Shown here piece by piece: positions 1 through 10,899 of a DNA stretch of 64,000 nt. The position numbers were made by a program, and so were the translations under genes. The notes under the pieces were generated by a model, which saw only the letters and a program-made list of their open reading frames with translations, made no database searches and was not told where the DNA came from. This stretch comes from Plectrocnemia conspersa (taxonomy: Eukaryota > Arthropoda > Insecta > Trichoptera > Polycentropodidae): contig VTFK01000087.1 of NCBI GenBank assembly GCA_009617715.1, positions 124,001 through 188,000 on the forward strand, written 5' to 3'. Each line of letters begins with the position of its first letter. The stretch's first letter is position 1.

Positions 1-690
1 GCATAAAAATGTTCATGAGCGAAACAAAGCTTTAGAACATAATTACACACAACTATTTCAAAGCTTGCGCAAAAGTTATGTTTTATGTGATCCAATTATT
101 CTGTATCACTAAAAATAGCTCGGGAAATTGTTCTGCGCTTTTTTTATTTTTATATTTAAAACATTAAAACTAGTTATAATGAGCAACGATTAATTTTAAT
201 ATAAATCTATTAATTTATGTTTTATACATTATGTTAACCCATTGGCTTCCAAAAGTTTTCTGTTCTACACTACACAAACATTAATACTATATGATTTCCA
301 GTAATGAGAACTATACTAGTTTAAATGACTTAAGCCTTTTCAAGTTGCCCACGTTGAGGAGCTTACTACATTGATGTTGATGTACTGTTAGAGTCTCGTT
401 CCGTGTTTAGTTGCAAAACGTTTTAAAGCAATAACGACGTCTTCAACTATCGTGAACATATCACATTCACAAAGTTTCGTAACAAAGTTTTTTACGGGAT
501 CATCATTTCAGATTTTCCAGGGTAAAGCAAAAGTTTGCTAGTCAGTGGTCGTAATATTAATATTTTAAGAATCATTAAATGACATTTTTCTGGCCAAATT
601 TAAGTGAGTTGCGATTACAGTGGAAACGCTTGGTTATCTAGCGTTCATATTAAGATTTTTTATTAAAATATTACGACTAAGTGAGCATCA
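1..690. other. non-coding AT-rich sequence
   Basis: No coding signal or recognisable repeat end was found on either strand. At about 600-670 a pair of short blocks (cagtggaaacgcttgg and ctagcgttcat) faintly echoes the centre of the palindromic MITE that follows, so this may be a decayed neighbouring copy. Confidence 0.5.
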
Positions 691-691
691 A

Positions 692-890
692 ATAAATCAA
701 ATTTTGACCAATAGGAGAGCCCAAAAATCAATTATCGTGCTGGCTCGTTACTTAGCGTTCCCACTGTGACGGCGCAATCACGATTTTATTGCTTTTGACG
801 TGAATTTTTGCCTTCTGAGAAGTGATAATTGTTTTTGTGCTCTCCGATTGACCAAAATACGGTTTGAATATACTTTGACCAATACTCTAG
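692..890. repeat. palindromic MITE, family A, copy 1
   Basis: The block begins with ttttgaccaataggagagc and ends with gctctccgattgaccaaaa, which are inverted copies of each other. The right half (cacgattttattgcttttg, then gacgtgaatttttg, then ttctgagaagtgataattg) matches the right arms of the copies near 46.2 and 56.4 kb. The left arm is degraded, although its inner part (ttagcgttcccactgtgacgg) survives. This structure fits a non-autonomous foldback element. The superfamily is unknown because no clean target duplication was seen. Confidence 0.65.
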
Positions 891-1089
891 TCTCTAGTAT
901 TATCGGTAAGGATAGCTCTCATATTTTTAAAACAGTGTGATATCGAGGTGCAGTCAAATTATGGCGCAATATGCTTATTTTTCCCTGATGGATAAGTTGG
1001 ATTAGTTCGTATTATAAAATAAAAGTTTTAAAACTAAAATTTGTTTTAGAACTTTTATTAGGTGAGGTTTGGTTTATAACAGCTTATGA

Positions 1090-1330
1090 GCGTTTCATCA
1101 GCTAAATTATATTTTTGCTAGTAGAAATATATATCTATCGGTGAAGATATATTTGGAATTCACTAGTGAAAATTTAACACAAATCACTATAACATTTATA
1201 CATCTCATGTAAATAAATAATAAGTATCATATCATTTTACTAGCAGGTGCTAAATAAATTATATTTTCACTGGTGAAAATGTATTGCGATATGAATACAC
1301 TATAATGACATATCTTAAAAATTCTTTCGG
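1090..1330 (-). repeat. dispersed repeat related to the tail of the SINE at 18.5 kb
   Basis: The stretch tttttgctagtagaaatata, followed by tatctatc, reappears inverted at about 18630-18655 next to a tRNA-like head. The surroundings share a vocabulary of short blocks such as cactagtgaaaat and ttcactggtgaaaat. I read it as a headless copy of the same family, in the opposite orientation. The boundaries are not defined. Confidence 0.4.
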
Positions 1331-1424
1331 GATAGATTCGCGATTGTTTTTTTAGATTTTCCTTAAGGGATTACCCGAGAATTTCTGATTTAGAATCAGG
1401 GATGTATAAGTACAATGAAGAAAA

Positions 1425-1940
1425 TACTTCTATGCCCGTTATAATCCTTTGCGATATTCTGTGTAATGCTAAAACCAACAAAGTGCACTGATACATTTTT
1501 AAGCTGCTAAAAAAGTCTAACTAATGGGTACCGCATGAACTGAATAAAAACAAAAAAAATTGTCAATACGAAATTTGTTTTGAGCTAATTTTATGCATCA
1601 GAAACGTATTATAACGTACTATGAATAGTGGATTCTTTATCATATCAACAGTTATAAAGCTATTTTTAGACTGAAAGTACACTAAATAAAGTGTTTTTTG
1701 ATCTATGCAAAACGTTTTTGATGCCTTATTAGAAAAAATAACATAAGCATTTAAATTCAAATATTGTCAAATCAAAGAAAATAATGATAACTGTTTGGTG
1801 ATCTATGCTTGTTATACTCTTTTACGATATTTTGTTTAATGGCTACATCAACAAATCGACAAAATGCTCTAAACAAGTTTAAGCTGCTAGGAAAATAAAA
1901 AAAGCTTTACAAATGCATACCACACGATTTTTATAAAAAA
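1425..1940. repeat. diverged direct duplication, about 370 bp apart
   Basis: The block at 1430-1525 (cccgttataatcctttgcga, then tattctgtgtaatg, ending tttaagctgctaaaaaa) recurs at 1808-1895 (cttgttatactcttttacga, then tattttgtttaatg, ending tttaagctgctaggaaaa). Both copies continue into a ...ataccgca/ataccaca-type stretch about 50 bp later. This is an old local duplication with no recognisable coding content. Confidence 0.6.
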
Positions 1941-2330
1941 CAACATACACACATTGCATCACTTAATTTATAATTAAGATTAATTATATTTTAGCAAAAT
2001 TAGTATTTTACCTGATATTGAACATTCAGATAATCATAATTTATTTTATGTATTTACATTTAAGTGAAAATAAGCACACATTTTACTTGAGTATAAGTTT
2101 ATTCATTATATTCAGACTGAACTATTCTGATAATACATTTATCAGAGAATTGAATAAAAGCAAGATTATGTAATCGTTCAGTGGTCATTTTATGTTTTTA
2201 TAATCATTTTATGTTTCTATAATAACATTTCCTGGAGATCAAAACAATTAAGCCGAAAGTACATTTTGATATGTCATCAATGTATTTGCACTGCAATTAT
2301 TTATCTAACAACCTAATACTAAGTATTACT
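1941..2330. other. AT-rich spacer
   Basis: Nothing recognisable: no ORF with coding character, no repeat ends and no tRNA-like boxes. Confidence 0.4.
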
Positions 2331-2343
2331 CAAAATCCATTAC

Positions 2344-2526
2344 CTCCCGCTGTAAAAAGGACGCGCCTTGTTAAACCGCCTCTCTTAATCGCTCTTAAAC
2401 TTTCACCGATCAGTTCAATGCCAGGATCCATGTCTTTCCATTGTAGATTTGAATCAATTTTTACAACTAAGATAATTAAAACTTGGTCGCCAAGACCACG
2501 TGGTATCGCCGATAAGCGTCCGATAA
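2344..2526 (-). other. possible antisense coding exon of unknown product
   Basis: An ORF on the minus strand (2566 to 2330) has less AT-biased composition than its surroundings and a mixed, protein-like composition, with stretches IGRLSAIPRGLGDQ and LQWKDMDPGIELIGES and then a basic RAIKRGGLTRR. Read as an exon, it is flanked by an acceptor-like tttttttattgaag at its 5' edge and a donor-like gggag|gtaatg at its 3' edge. The enclosed 183 nt is a multiple of three. I do not recognise the protein. It lies head-to-head with the + strand exon at 2821. It could equally be part of that gene's upstream regulatory DNA or a decayed mobile element. Confidence 0.25.
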
Positions 2527-2570
2527 CTTCAATAAAAAAATAGATAATCAAAATGCGACACATCACTAGA

Positions 2571-2820
2571 GTATAGTGTTTACTACCATTCGGTCGGCGA
2601 GAGTAGGAGTACCGAGAGAGGTGCTACGGGTGGGGTATGGAGGGGAGTGGAGGCTGCATCGCCCAGGTTGGCTGTCAGTGCTAGCCTCGCGCTCAATCGC
2701 GAAGCATTGCTATCGGCAGCTGTGTCCGGGCTTCGATAGGACCTCCGCAGGTCGCGCTGGTAGTGCCGGAGTACGAACGATTGTGCAAGTGATGTTGTCG
2801 TAGTTGGACATTGCCGGACA
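2571..2820 (+). promoter_or_regulatory. GC-rich promoter/5'UTR block of the exon at 2821
   Basis: The base composition switches abruptly from AT-rich to GC- and CpG-rich for about 250 bp immediately before the ATG at 2821, which is typical of a 5'UTR and core promoter. An arthropod initiator-like TCAGTG occurs at 2675-2680, and no TATA box was seen near it. The transcription start site cannot be placed from sequence alone. Confidence 0.5.
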
Positions 2821-2938
2821 ATGGAGTATCAACCGGGTGCGCCCCTGGGACCTCCAGCGCCGCCGCCGCCTCTGCCACAGAATATTCCCTCCTCGGATCA
2901 CTACCACCAGTTTTGGAGGCAGCATGTCTACGTCAACG
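2821..2938 (+). CDS. first coding exon of an unidentified long-intron gene
   Basis: The exon encodes 39 codons plus one base (phase 1). The N-terminus begins MEYQPGAPLGPP, followed by the proline run APPPPLPQ and a polar/aromatic stretch SSDHYHQFWRQHVYVN. The start was chosen because an in-frame TAG lies at 2761-2763 and this is the first ATG after it, at the edge of a GC-rich 5'UTR-like block. The exon ends at ACG|GTCAGT, a good splice donor, and the composition drops back to AT-rich DNA directly after it. The reading frame stays open for 27 further codons past the donor but loses protein-like character. A proline-rich, low-complexity N-terminus followed by a giant first intron is common in developmental regulators and RNA-binding proteins of insects, but I do not recognise the family and name no gene. 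No second exon was found in the window. Confidence 0.6.
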
Positions 2939-2944
2939 GTCAGT
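2939..2944 (+). other. splice donor of first intron
   Basis: GTCAGT directly follows the last exon base and matches the donor consensus at five of six positions. It sets the phase-1 exon end and opens the long presumptive intron. Confidence 0.55.
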
Positions 2945-3764
2945 GTTTTCGACTATATCATATCTTCTCGATACTCTTATTATATTGTAGTGTATCATAT
3001 AAAAAATACATTAACATATGATATGGTGACTCCCAACAGAATTTTTTAAAATGGTCCTTTAATAACTTCCTGAATATATATGGACGTAAAAATCAAAATA
3101 CTAGATCTGATTTCCTAGATATATAGCTCAGACAAATCCAGATGTCTTACAACTATTTTACACCGGATTAATGAGGTGGTTGACCTGTGGTCATAATTAA
3201 ATTAATTATTATTTAATGACGATTTCGTTTTTATTCTATCATGCATTTCAGTGCTTTAGCGTTGATTTATTTTATATAAAATATGTATATTTTAAGTAGA
3301 TTGACCTTAAAATGCATGCCTTATTAAAAATACGTTTAAAAGTTTTATTACTTTTTTTAAATAGTATTTATATTGCTTTATATTGATCAGATGTAATAAT
3401 ATATGTTTTTCATTTGTAAAGAAATATTATGAATATTTATTATGCAAAATAGCACTATTTAAAATATATATAAATAGAAAAATACAGTGGTTTAAAATAA
3501 ATAACATTTTTATCGCTTTATTATTACTTAAATAATAATAAAAAATTAGTTCAGGTTTAGTGTAATTTTATTTTAATTTTTTTGTTGGTATTATTTTTAA
3601 TTATTAATTATTTGATGAACTTTGTGGTTTTGTTCTGGATTGAAAGATGTTGCATTTCAGTGGTTCAGCCTTGATTTTTTTACGTGCAATTCTATATTTT
3701 TGTTTGATTTGTATTAAAAATTCATGCCACGTGACTTTAGTTAGGTGTTAAAAAATAGCAATAA
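2945..3764. other. AT-rich start of presumptive intron
   Basis: The stretch is very AT-rich, with weak internal repetition: tgcatttcagtg occurs at about 3243 and again at about 3650, each followed by a ttgattt block and a catgcc block. No coding signal was seen. Confidence 0.4.
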
Positions 3765-4823
3765 TAGTTAGTTGAATTAATTATTAATAATAAAAAATAT
3801 TTTATATTAGCTAAAAAAAATATAATTGTATTTTTAACCGCTACTTAACTACAAAAACACATAGTTATAAACAAAAATGTGTTTAAATTTATTTTTAATA
3901 TATTTGTCAAATAATTGAAATTGCAGTATTAAGATTGTATTTTTAATGTCCAGTTTCATGACAAAAAACTGAAAAACAATTTGTTTTAAATTTTTCTACT
4001 ATACTTTTTAATTGAAAATTTCGTCTTATTTCGGTGCTTATTGATTAAAAAAATATACTTTTTACTTTTAAAGCTTATATATTAGTTTAAATAATGATAA
4101 TTCAATAATAAAATAGCAAAAACTTCCTGTTAATTTTATTAGCTAATTAAGTTTTTCGTTGGTTAAAAAAATGATATGTCCATATTTATTATGCATTTTA
4201 TAAGATCTGATTTATTAAAAAGAGTTTTTTTATTAAATAAAATCAAAAAAAATTTAGTTGAAAAAATATTTAAATATTATCAGTATTAGTAATAAATGCA
4301 TTAAAAATACTTTAGTAAGGAACTAATGTATTTCGGAATTAATTTAATAAAAATATAAGGAGTTTTATATCTGTTCTATTATTATTATTATTATTATTAG
4401 AATTATATATAGCTTATAGCATTAATATTTAGTTGAATTAATTATTAATATATTTCTAAAAACATTTATTAATATTAAATTTTTTTTGTAGCCTTTATGG
4501 TAGTTAAAAATTAGCATAACAATAGTATTTTGAATCGCCACTTGTGTTTAAGCATAGTAACACTGTTTTTGAGTATATATTTGTCGAATAATTAGCATTT
4601 TTGATGTCCAGTTTAATGATAAGAAAATGATCTAATTTTCAATTTTTATACGACACTTTTTAATTGAATATTTTGTCATATTTCAGTGGATATACTTAGT
4701 TACTCTTCACTTGAAAAAATAATTTTAGTATCAGTAATAAAAGCGTTGAAATAGTTAAGTACCTTAATTATATCAGAATTAATTTATTTAAAATATAAGG
4801 TGTTTTTTATCTGTTTTACGACA
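3765..4823. repeat. diverged tandem duplication, about 660 and 400 bp units
   Basis: Unit 1 (about 3765-4380) and unit 2 (about 4428-4823) share ordered blocks: agttgaattaattattaata at each start, then atttgtc(a/g)aataatt, tttttgatgtccagttt or its variant, actttttaattgaa, and (g/t)tattagtaataaa or its variant. Both end with agaattaattta...aatataagg followed by ttttatctgtt. An (ATT)n microsatellite at 4377-4399 separates the units. The order and spacing argue for a true duplication rather than chance similarity of AT-rich DNA. Confidence 0.65.
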
Positions 4824-7800
4824 GATTTATGTTTGTTTATTGTACGTTTTTAAGATGATTTTTTTTAAATGCGGAAAATATGTTTAAATATTGTTGGGCC
4901 TGGTTTTTTTTTTATCAATTTATGTATATTTTTTTAATTAAATTTTTCAGAATTTAAATAAGCGAAAAATAGTGTATAAATAAAACATATCAATAATGTT
5001 ATTAAAATTGCTAATAAATTCTCTAATAATGAACAACTAATATAAAGTAATATTTTGTAATACAAATATGTTATAAAGTGCACTAGATGGATAGACAGCA
5101 CATGTTATATGGAAAGTTTTGCAAAATGTATTGCTCACTTCGTTGTATCTGTGTTTATTCAAAATTGCTTGTTTATGTGCTATACGCTTTTTGAAACAAA
5201 CTTAGATATTAGTTTTAAAGAACTCTAGAGTAGTTCAAACTATTGCATTATTGAGTTAAATTGAAACTAGCTTTAATTATTACAATTTAAGTATTTGACA
5301 TTAATGAGATACTTATGTAGTGTAAAAAAGTATGAGAAACAAAGATCATTTAATAAATTACGCAATTAAAAAATAAATTATTCATTACTGATTAAAGTCA
5401 ATTAAAAGTGATATTTTATTTTTTAATTGCATTTAATTCTTTTATAATAAAATAATAAAAATTATCAGTTTATTATATTATAATAATATATATATTTGTA
5501 CATTTTAATAGGAGTACTTATTATTCTTATTTGGAATTAGGTCAAAGAATATAAATCGCTGTTAAGATGACGTTGTCAATATAAGAATATATCACATTTT
5601 CAATATTTTCTTAATACGGTGGAGATTTTAGAGACTAGTTGTACAGTCTTAGAACAACCAGATTGTAGATGTATATAATTAAATTAATACAAAATATTGT
5701 AAATTAATATTTAATTGATTAGTATTACATACAATTTATTGTAGGTTTTTTGGCGGTCACTAAAAATACGTTTTACATAAAAGATCATAAACAGAACACG
5801 ATGTAAAATATATATTAAATATATAAAGCTATAAATTGTATAAAAATTATATTTTTTATTTATACTAATTAGCGATAATTTTAACATGCTCATAAATACT
5901 CGAAGTGGCAATAATTTTGCAAATAGTGTAATTATTTCCTATATTTAATTATTTGATTTTGTAAGAAGTACTGTGACAAATAAATTTATTGCATACATGT
6001 ACTGATCTGTAATAATTAGGTGTTTTATGAAATCCAGTGTAGTATTAGGTCCAAACCACAATTATTGATAGGATGTGTAATTTTGAATGTACATACTTTA
6101 TAATTAGCATAATTGTCAATCCCTATCTACTCTGTAACACACGCGACTTGTTACGTTTCGTATGTATTCATCTATAATTAGTAATCGTATAATTAGTATC
6201 TAATTACAGATTAATAAATATTTAGAGTTTTATTTATTCGCATAAGTTCGAAGTGGTTTATTAAGCGATTTGATTATATTTGATCCTAAAGTAAAATAAT
6301 ATCATCGGGTAATTGCTTTTTTAACACATCTCTCTTCTATAAACATAAAAACTATATTAAATATGTATTGCCATATATAAATATATATATATATATATTT
6401 TTTTAACGTTTGCCTTGAAGTCTTGGATGATATGTAATGGTTATCTTTACCGTATTATATATTTTTATGTGTATATAAATATATTTGTAGTGATAACGGA
6501 GCGATAGGCTCCTAAAAGTGTATAACTGGTTATTTTTTATGAGTTTTAAATCCATTTTTAATCTGCCTGGATGTGGGGCTTGTTTTAAAACATCAAAATG
6601 TTTATGCCGATTTTTTATATAATATGTGAAATTTCCGCTAGTAATTATAAAAAGAGAGGATGTGTAATTTTTATCAATAGATAATATTTTAAATAAATAA
6701 TTGTTGGGACAAGTTTTAATAATTTTCGTACAAATGGCGGTCATATGTATGACCATGATTTTGGCAATATCCATAAAAAAATTGGCATAATGATGCTATG
6801 ATGGAATTCGTGCAGAATAGCAGTCCGGTTTCTGGTAACGAAAAACGAAAGTAAAACATGGTTAAAAATGATTAATGCAGAATTCGGAAACCACTTTCAC
6901 TTCTCAGATGGCTTCAATGTATGAATGTATACATACACATATATAAACATATATTTATTTATTTTTTTGCTGAAATATAAAACTTTTATTTTTTTTAATT
7001 AAATTGTTAATTTATATTGTATATTGGCGAATAAAAAGGTAGTTTTAATAAATATGTATAAACCATTCATTATAAAAACACATGCAATAGGAAATATAAT
7101 GTATGTATTTAGATCCCATAAACAAATAATTTTAAAACAATAAATTAACCAAATTAGTTTAAATTTTTAACTAAAGTCGTAGGTAAATTTATTTAGAATT
7201 TAAAAGATTTTATTTAAAATTTAAAATAAGGACAGTTTAACTGATTTTTTATTTTAAAGAATAAATTTTCTCACGTTAGATTTTTTATAATATTTTATTT
7301 CACACTAAAAGAAATACTTAAAACCGAATTATAGTAAAGATACTCTCAAATGATATTTTAATACATTTAATGATAATTTTCATCCACAATTTTGAAATTC
7401 TTAGATATAATTTATGTAGTAATCCAATTCTCTTTGAACGTAAACATTTTAAAGAAAAAAAATGTTATCATTTTATGTTATAAAAAAATGTAAATATAAA
7501 ATAAAATAATATTAATATAATTTCACTGTTTTAACTGCATGTTATCTAAACTTCGGTTAGGGTTCATTACATATCGTAATTTGAGATTGTGTGACCTTAG
7601 GCGTAAAATATAAACACATCTAAGCATTTATCGACTTACAGGTTGGACCTTTACAAATCTGATCAAATTAGAAAATTCTTATTGTTATCTATAAACGAGA
7701 AAGATTAGTCTGGATTTAAAACCCTCTTGTTGAGATCATAAAGTCATATCATCTACAATTTTTAGATAAGCCTCTTTGACATATTCATAATCATATTTTT

Positions 7801-8930
7801 TATATACTTTTGTTATAAGAAAATAATTACATGTAAATGTTTGTCAATCGTAGCTAATAAGCAATTTAACAATATTTTACTAATTATCTAATATAGTTGT
7901 TTGATGAATAATTAAAATAACAATATATTATAATAAACGATATTACTTTATTAATATAAATAATTACTGTTTTAAAATACTTAATAAAATTAATTTATTT
8001 TTATAAAAATATGATTTAAAATGTCGCTTATTTTTTTTTGTGTATGATATCAAAATACATATTTTGTAAAATAATTAAAATTACGTTATTATGTATTATA
8101 TATTTGAGTGCAATGGGAAATGGGTATAATATTTGATTTAGCTTAAAAATTATGATATTATTATAACCTTGACGCGTGCTTGATCGTTCGCTTAGCAAGT
8201 CATTCATATATAGAGAGTGAAAATTATTACCATATTTATTTATTTATCCGCCGACTATATAATGACGTGGGTCGATTTTTTTATAATAAATATATTCCGA
8301 ATTGATCCAAGTGGTATTTTTGATGTTAAATTAGCAAAACTAGTTTTATGCTCGTGTAAAACTGGATTTTACACCAATCGTGATACGAGCTGTCTTAGAA
8401 CTTTTTTTCTAATTTTAGTGTTAAATATTTTTTATCCCTAATAAACAACTCGAATTTGAATTAACTTATGTCTGGTTCATTAAGAATAACTTAATGCGTT
8501 TTCTGATTCTTTTTACAAGCAAAACTCATCTGCATACTAATATCATATAATATAATATAGTGTAATTATTTTTTTATATTTTTGTGATATAACAGTTTTT
8601 TGGACGCATTTGAATTAGAATGATGCGAGAAAATTAACATTATTAGGTATTTTTATGTTAGAATCGCTTAAAATTTGCAGAATCATCCTACATTTGAATA
8701 CACGTATTACATGTTAAATACACATATGTATGTATAAGAATGGTTATAAGTTATAGGTTATAAAATTCACCATAACATCTAATTTAAACTTTTAATCCCT
8801 CTGTAGTGTAGATTAATTATTAAAAAGCAACAATTTTAATTGTGTTGTGACTAAAAAGTAAATTTAAGACTTTACTTTTAGTTTAGATATTATAGAGTAC
8901 ATGCTTCTTATGCAGAACCAGATTTCATTA
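4824..8930. other. long AT-rich intronic stretch
   Basis: No gene, transposase motif or element end was recognised over about 4 kb. Local items are a (TA)n run at 6377-6398 and the isolated motif cactttcacttctc at 6892-6905, which resembles the motif shared by the CpG islands elsewhere. A 123-codon minus-strand open frame at 6403-6774 has no protein-like composition and is not called. Confidence 0.45.
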
Positions 8931-8943
8931 TTTATTTTATTTT

Positions 8944-9104
8944 TTGGGCTTTCTATTGCTTCCTGATTCGCGAAAGTTCGCTGTTTTTTTGGCTATTGAT
9001 AAATTGTTTGATGATATTATTGATCACTATCGACTTTCGTCCGCGTCGTTTCACGGTAACTATCAAAGGCTCGATGCTAAAATTCTAGTTGAAGTAGTCA
9101 CGAA
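8944..9104 (+). other. coding-like stretch interrupted by a MITE
   Basis: An open + strand frame (LLLPDSRKFAVFLAIDKLFD and onward) runs directly into the hAT-type MITE that begins at 9105. The pre-insertion sequence resumes at 9632 after the duplicated target. The opening ttgcttcctgattcgcgaaa resembles ttgtttcctgattcgtggaa at 62529, inside a hAT-like fossil region. It may therefore be the remnant of an older transposon into which the MITE jumped. The product is not recognised. Confidence 0.3.
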
Positions 9105-9631
9105 TAGGGCATCTAAATACCCGGCCTAATTCATTACCCGGTTCTACGTGTATTTTCCGATGAAGAACCGGGTACCCGGTTTGGTTCCGGGTAATTTTTG
9201 TAAGCTATTAAATAAATTACTTTTGTAAGCCGTTAAGAGTCAAATTTTTATTATGTTTGAATCCTTGATTAAATATGATAATTTTATATTTATTTTATTT
9301 TAATAATTAATATAATTTTTTTTTTAAATTGGGTATTGAAATAAAATCAATATAATATGTTATTATTAATACTTTACTGAATCGAAATATTTTTACATTT
9401 CATCGTAGGTTAGGTTAAATGCTGTCCCTTTTTTTTGTCGTTCAAAGACGTTAATCGCTTGAGAACGCCGATTCGGCTCTTCCATTTAATTTGAAATAAT
9501 TGAAAAAATATTTAAATGAAATCAACCGGATACCCATCGAAAATTACCCGGTTTTCGGTTCCATGAAAAACATGACGGGTACACGGGTACCCGGTTTCGG
9601 TTCTACCCGGTTCGAATGCCCTAGTCACGAA
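9097..9631. mobile_element. hAT-type MITE with CCGGGT-rich body and perfect 8-bp TSD
   Basis: The element body is 9105-9623 (519 bp). It is flanked by a perfect 8-bp direct repeat GTCACGAA at 9097-9104 and 9624-9631. The termini are inverted: TAGGGCATCTAAA on the left and, read inward from the right, TAGGGCATTCGAA. An 8-bp target duplication with termini beginning TAGGG fits the hAT superfamily. Both ends carry repeated CCGGGT/ACCCGG words in both orientations (cattacccggttctacg, gaaccgggtacccggt, acgggtacacgggtaccc), while the middle is AT-rich and has no transposase. The element is therefore non-autonomous, and its subterminal words probably served as transposase binding sites. Confidence 0.85.
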
Positions 9632-10083
9632 CATTCAAAAAGCATTCTATAAAGTTTATTATAAACTTTTCTTCGGTTTCTAGAATCATCCAAGGGACCA
9701 AGTTGATCCTGTTCTTTCTTTTCTTGATACATGGAAATTTAAAACTCAAAGTAATGGATACTATATACAAATGTGGATTTTATATATTTAAATGTCCAGA
9801 ACCCCAGCAGAGTAAAGTAATCATTGTAGTTAAGAGAAGATTTGAAAAGATATCTATGAAAAATATGGAAAACTTCTATTTTTTGTCTTATCAATGACAT
9901 ACATATGTCAATTGAGAACTAAAATAATATAAAATGATGACCTTAAAGAGTTTCAGAGTATACGTACAAATGCGTATTCGCTATCTTTACAAAAAGTCCT
10001 GGAATCGTTGTAAAAAGGAATCGATTTACAGTCAGCAATGCCAAGTATCACATTGTTACATTTTCTATCCGGCGGAATTAAGT
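9632..10083. other. AT-rich stretch, no gene recognised
   Basis: Short open frames at 9703-9897 and 9934-10179 have no recognisable domain. The sequence around 9660-9900 may continue whatever was interrupted by the MITE, since it is less extreme in composition than its surroundings. Confidence 0.3.
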
Positions 10084-10282
10084 TTAACCCTTTATGTGCT
10101 AGATGCAGATGAATCCGGATTTATCCCACGCTCAATAAAATATTATAGATTTTTAGGTGCTGAATGCAGCATAGAATGAATATAAATAATTAATAAAATA
10201 ATGATTTTAATTTATTTTATACTGTATAATTGACTAATTACGTGACTTTTTATAAAAATTAATTCAGTACTTAAAGGGTTAA
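10084..10282. mobile_element. piggyBac-like MITE flanked by TTAA
   Basis: The element lies between two TTAA tetranucleotides (10084-10087 and 10279-10282). The left end is CCCTTTATGTGCT, and the right end read inward is CCCTTTAAGTACTGAATT. A TTAA target plus termini starting CCCTTT fits the piggyBac superfamily. The body of about 190 bp has no coding capacity. The same terminus (TTAACCCTTTAAGTAGTGAA) begins the long-inverted-repeat copy at 34384, which links the two families. Confidence 0.7.
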
Positions 10283-10319
10283 GCGGGAGTGTTTTTACCA
10301 AAAATGCTTTAATCAAAAG

Positions 10320-10450
10320 CTTATGTATATTTAGAACTCACATTGAAGATGCTCGGTTTTGTTATACGGAGCGCGTTTCACTTTATGCCAATTTATGCGG
10401 TACGTTAGTTCATAGTCTTTGTCTGGAATCTCAGCGAAACGAATTATTAT
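10320..10450. repeat. dispersed repeat C, copy 1
   Basis: The core ctcggttttgttatacggag, followed by cgcg, occurs again at about 62851 as ctcggttttgctatacggag, followed by cgcg. Both are followed by related text (acgttagtt, ttag/tctcagcgaa(a/t)cgaa). This is probably a piece of an old transposable element; the ends and superfamily are unknown. Confidence 0.6.
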
Positions 10451-10899
10451 TTCTTGTTATTTTCAAGATATCTTCTTATGGATTGTATCTATATTTGTAT
10501 CATAAAAAAATTGGGATATATTGCGTGTATTAAATGAATTATCAATTAAACTTGCTGAAAAGTGGTGTCAATATTCCGTCATTTATGTGTTTAAATGTAT
10601 ATTAAATATGTTCACATGTATGTGTATTAAACGTTTGTATAGTACTTGTGTATAAGAGCTATTTAAAAAGTCATAAAATAAATATTTGAACTTAAGGAAA
10701 AAGGAAAATATCACTAACTAAATTTCGCATGCTTTTACTAACGTCTCGTATTGCACGAAAATGGGTATAATGTTTAGAGATATTTAATTAAAAACATGTT
10801 AACTGCACTTCACAATGCGTACCAAATATTAAATATTATTTAGGGCAAATATATGTTATACTGTATATTATACTATTTACTACATAATTAAGTAGTTCT
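10451..10899. other. AT-rich stretch, nothing recognised
   Basis: No coding or repeat signal was found beyond low-complexity AT tracts. Confidence 0.4.

Noticed and set aside
4377..4399. CRISPR-like or satellite repeat
   Set aside because: It is a plain (ATT)n microsatellite.
6377..6398. Possible replication-origin-like AT tract
   Set aside because: A simple (TA)n microsatellite, common in AT-rich eukaryotic DNA.
6403..6774. 123-codon minus-strand open frame
   Set aside because: Dominated by I, K, Y, N and T as expected of AT-rich DNA; no domain, no splice context and no promoter-like composition.
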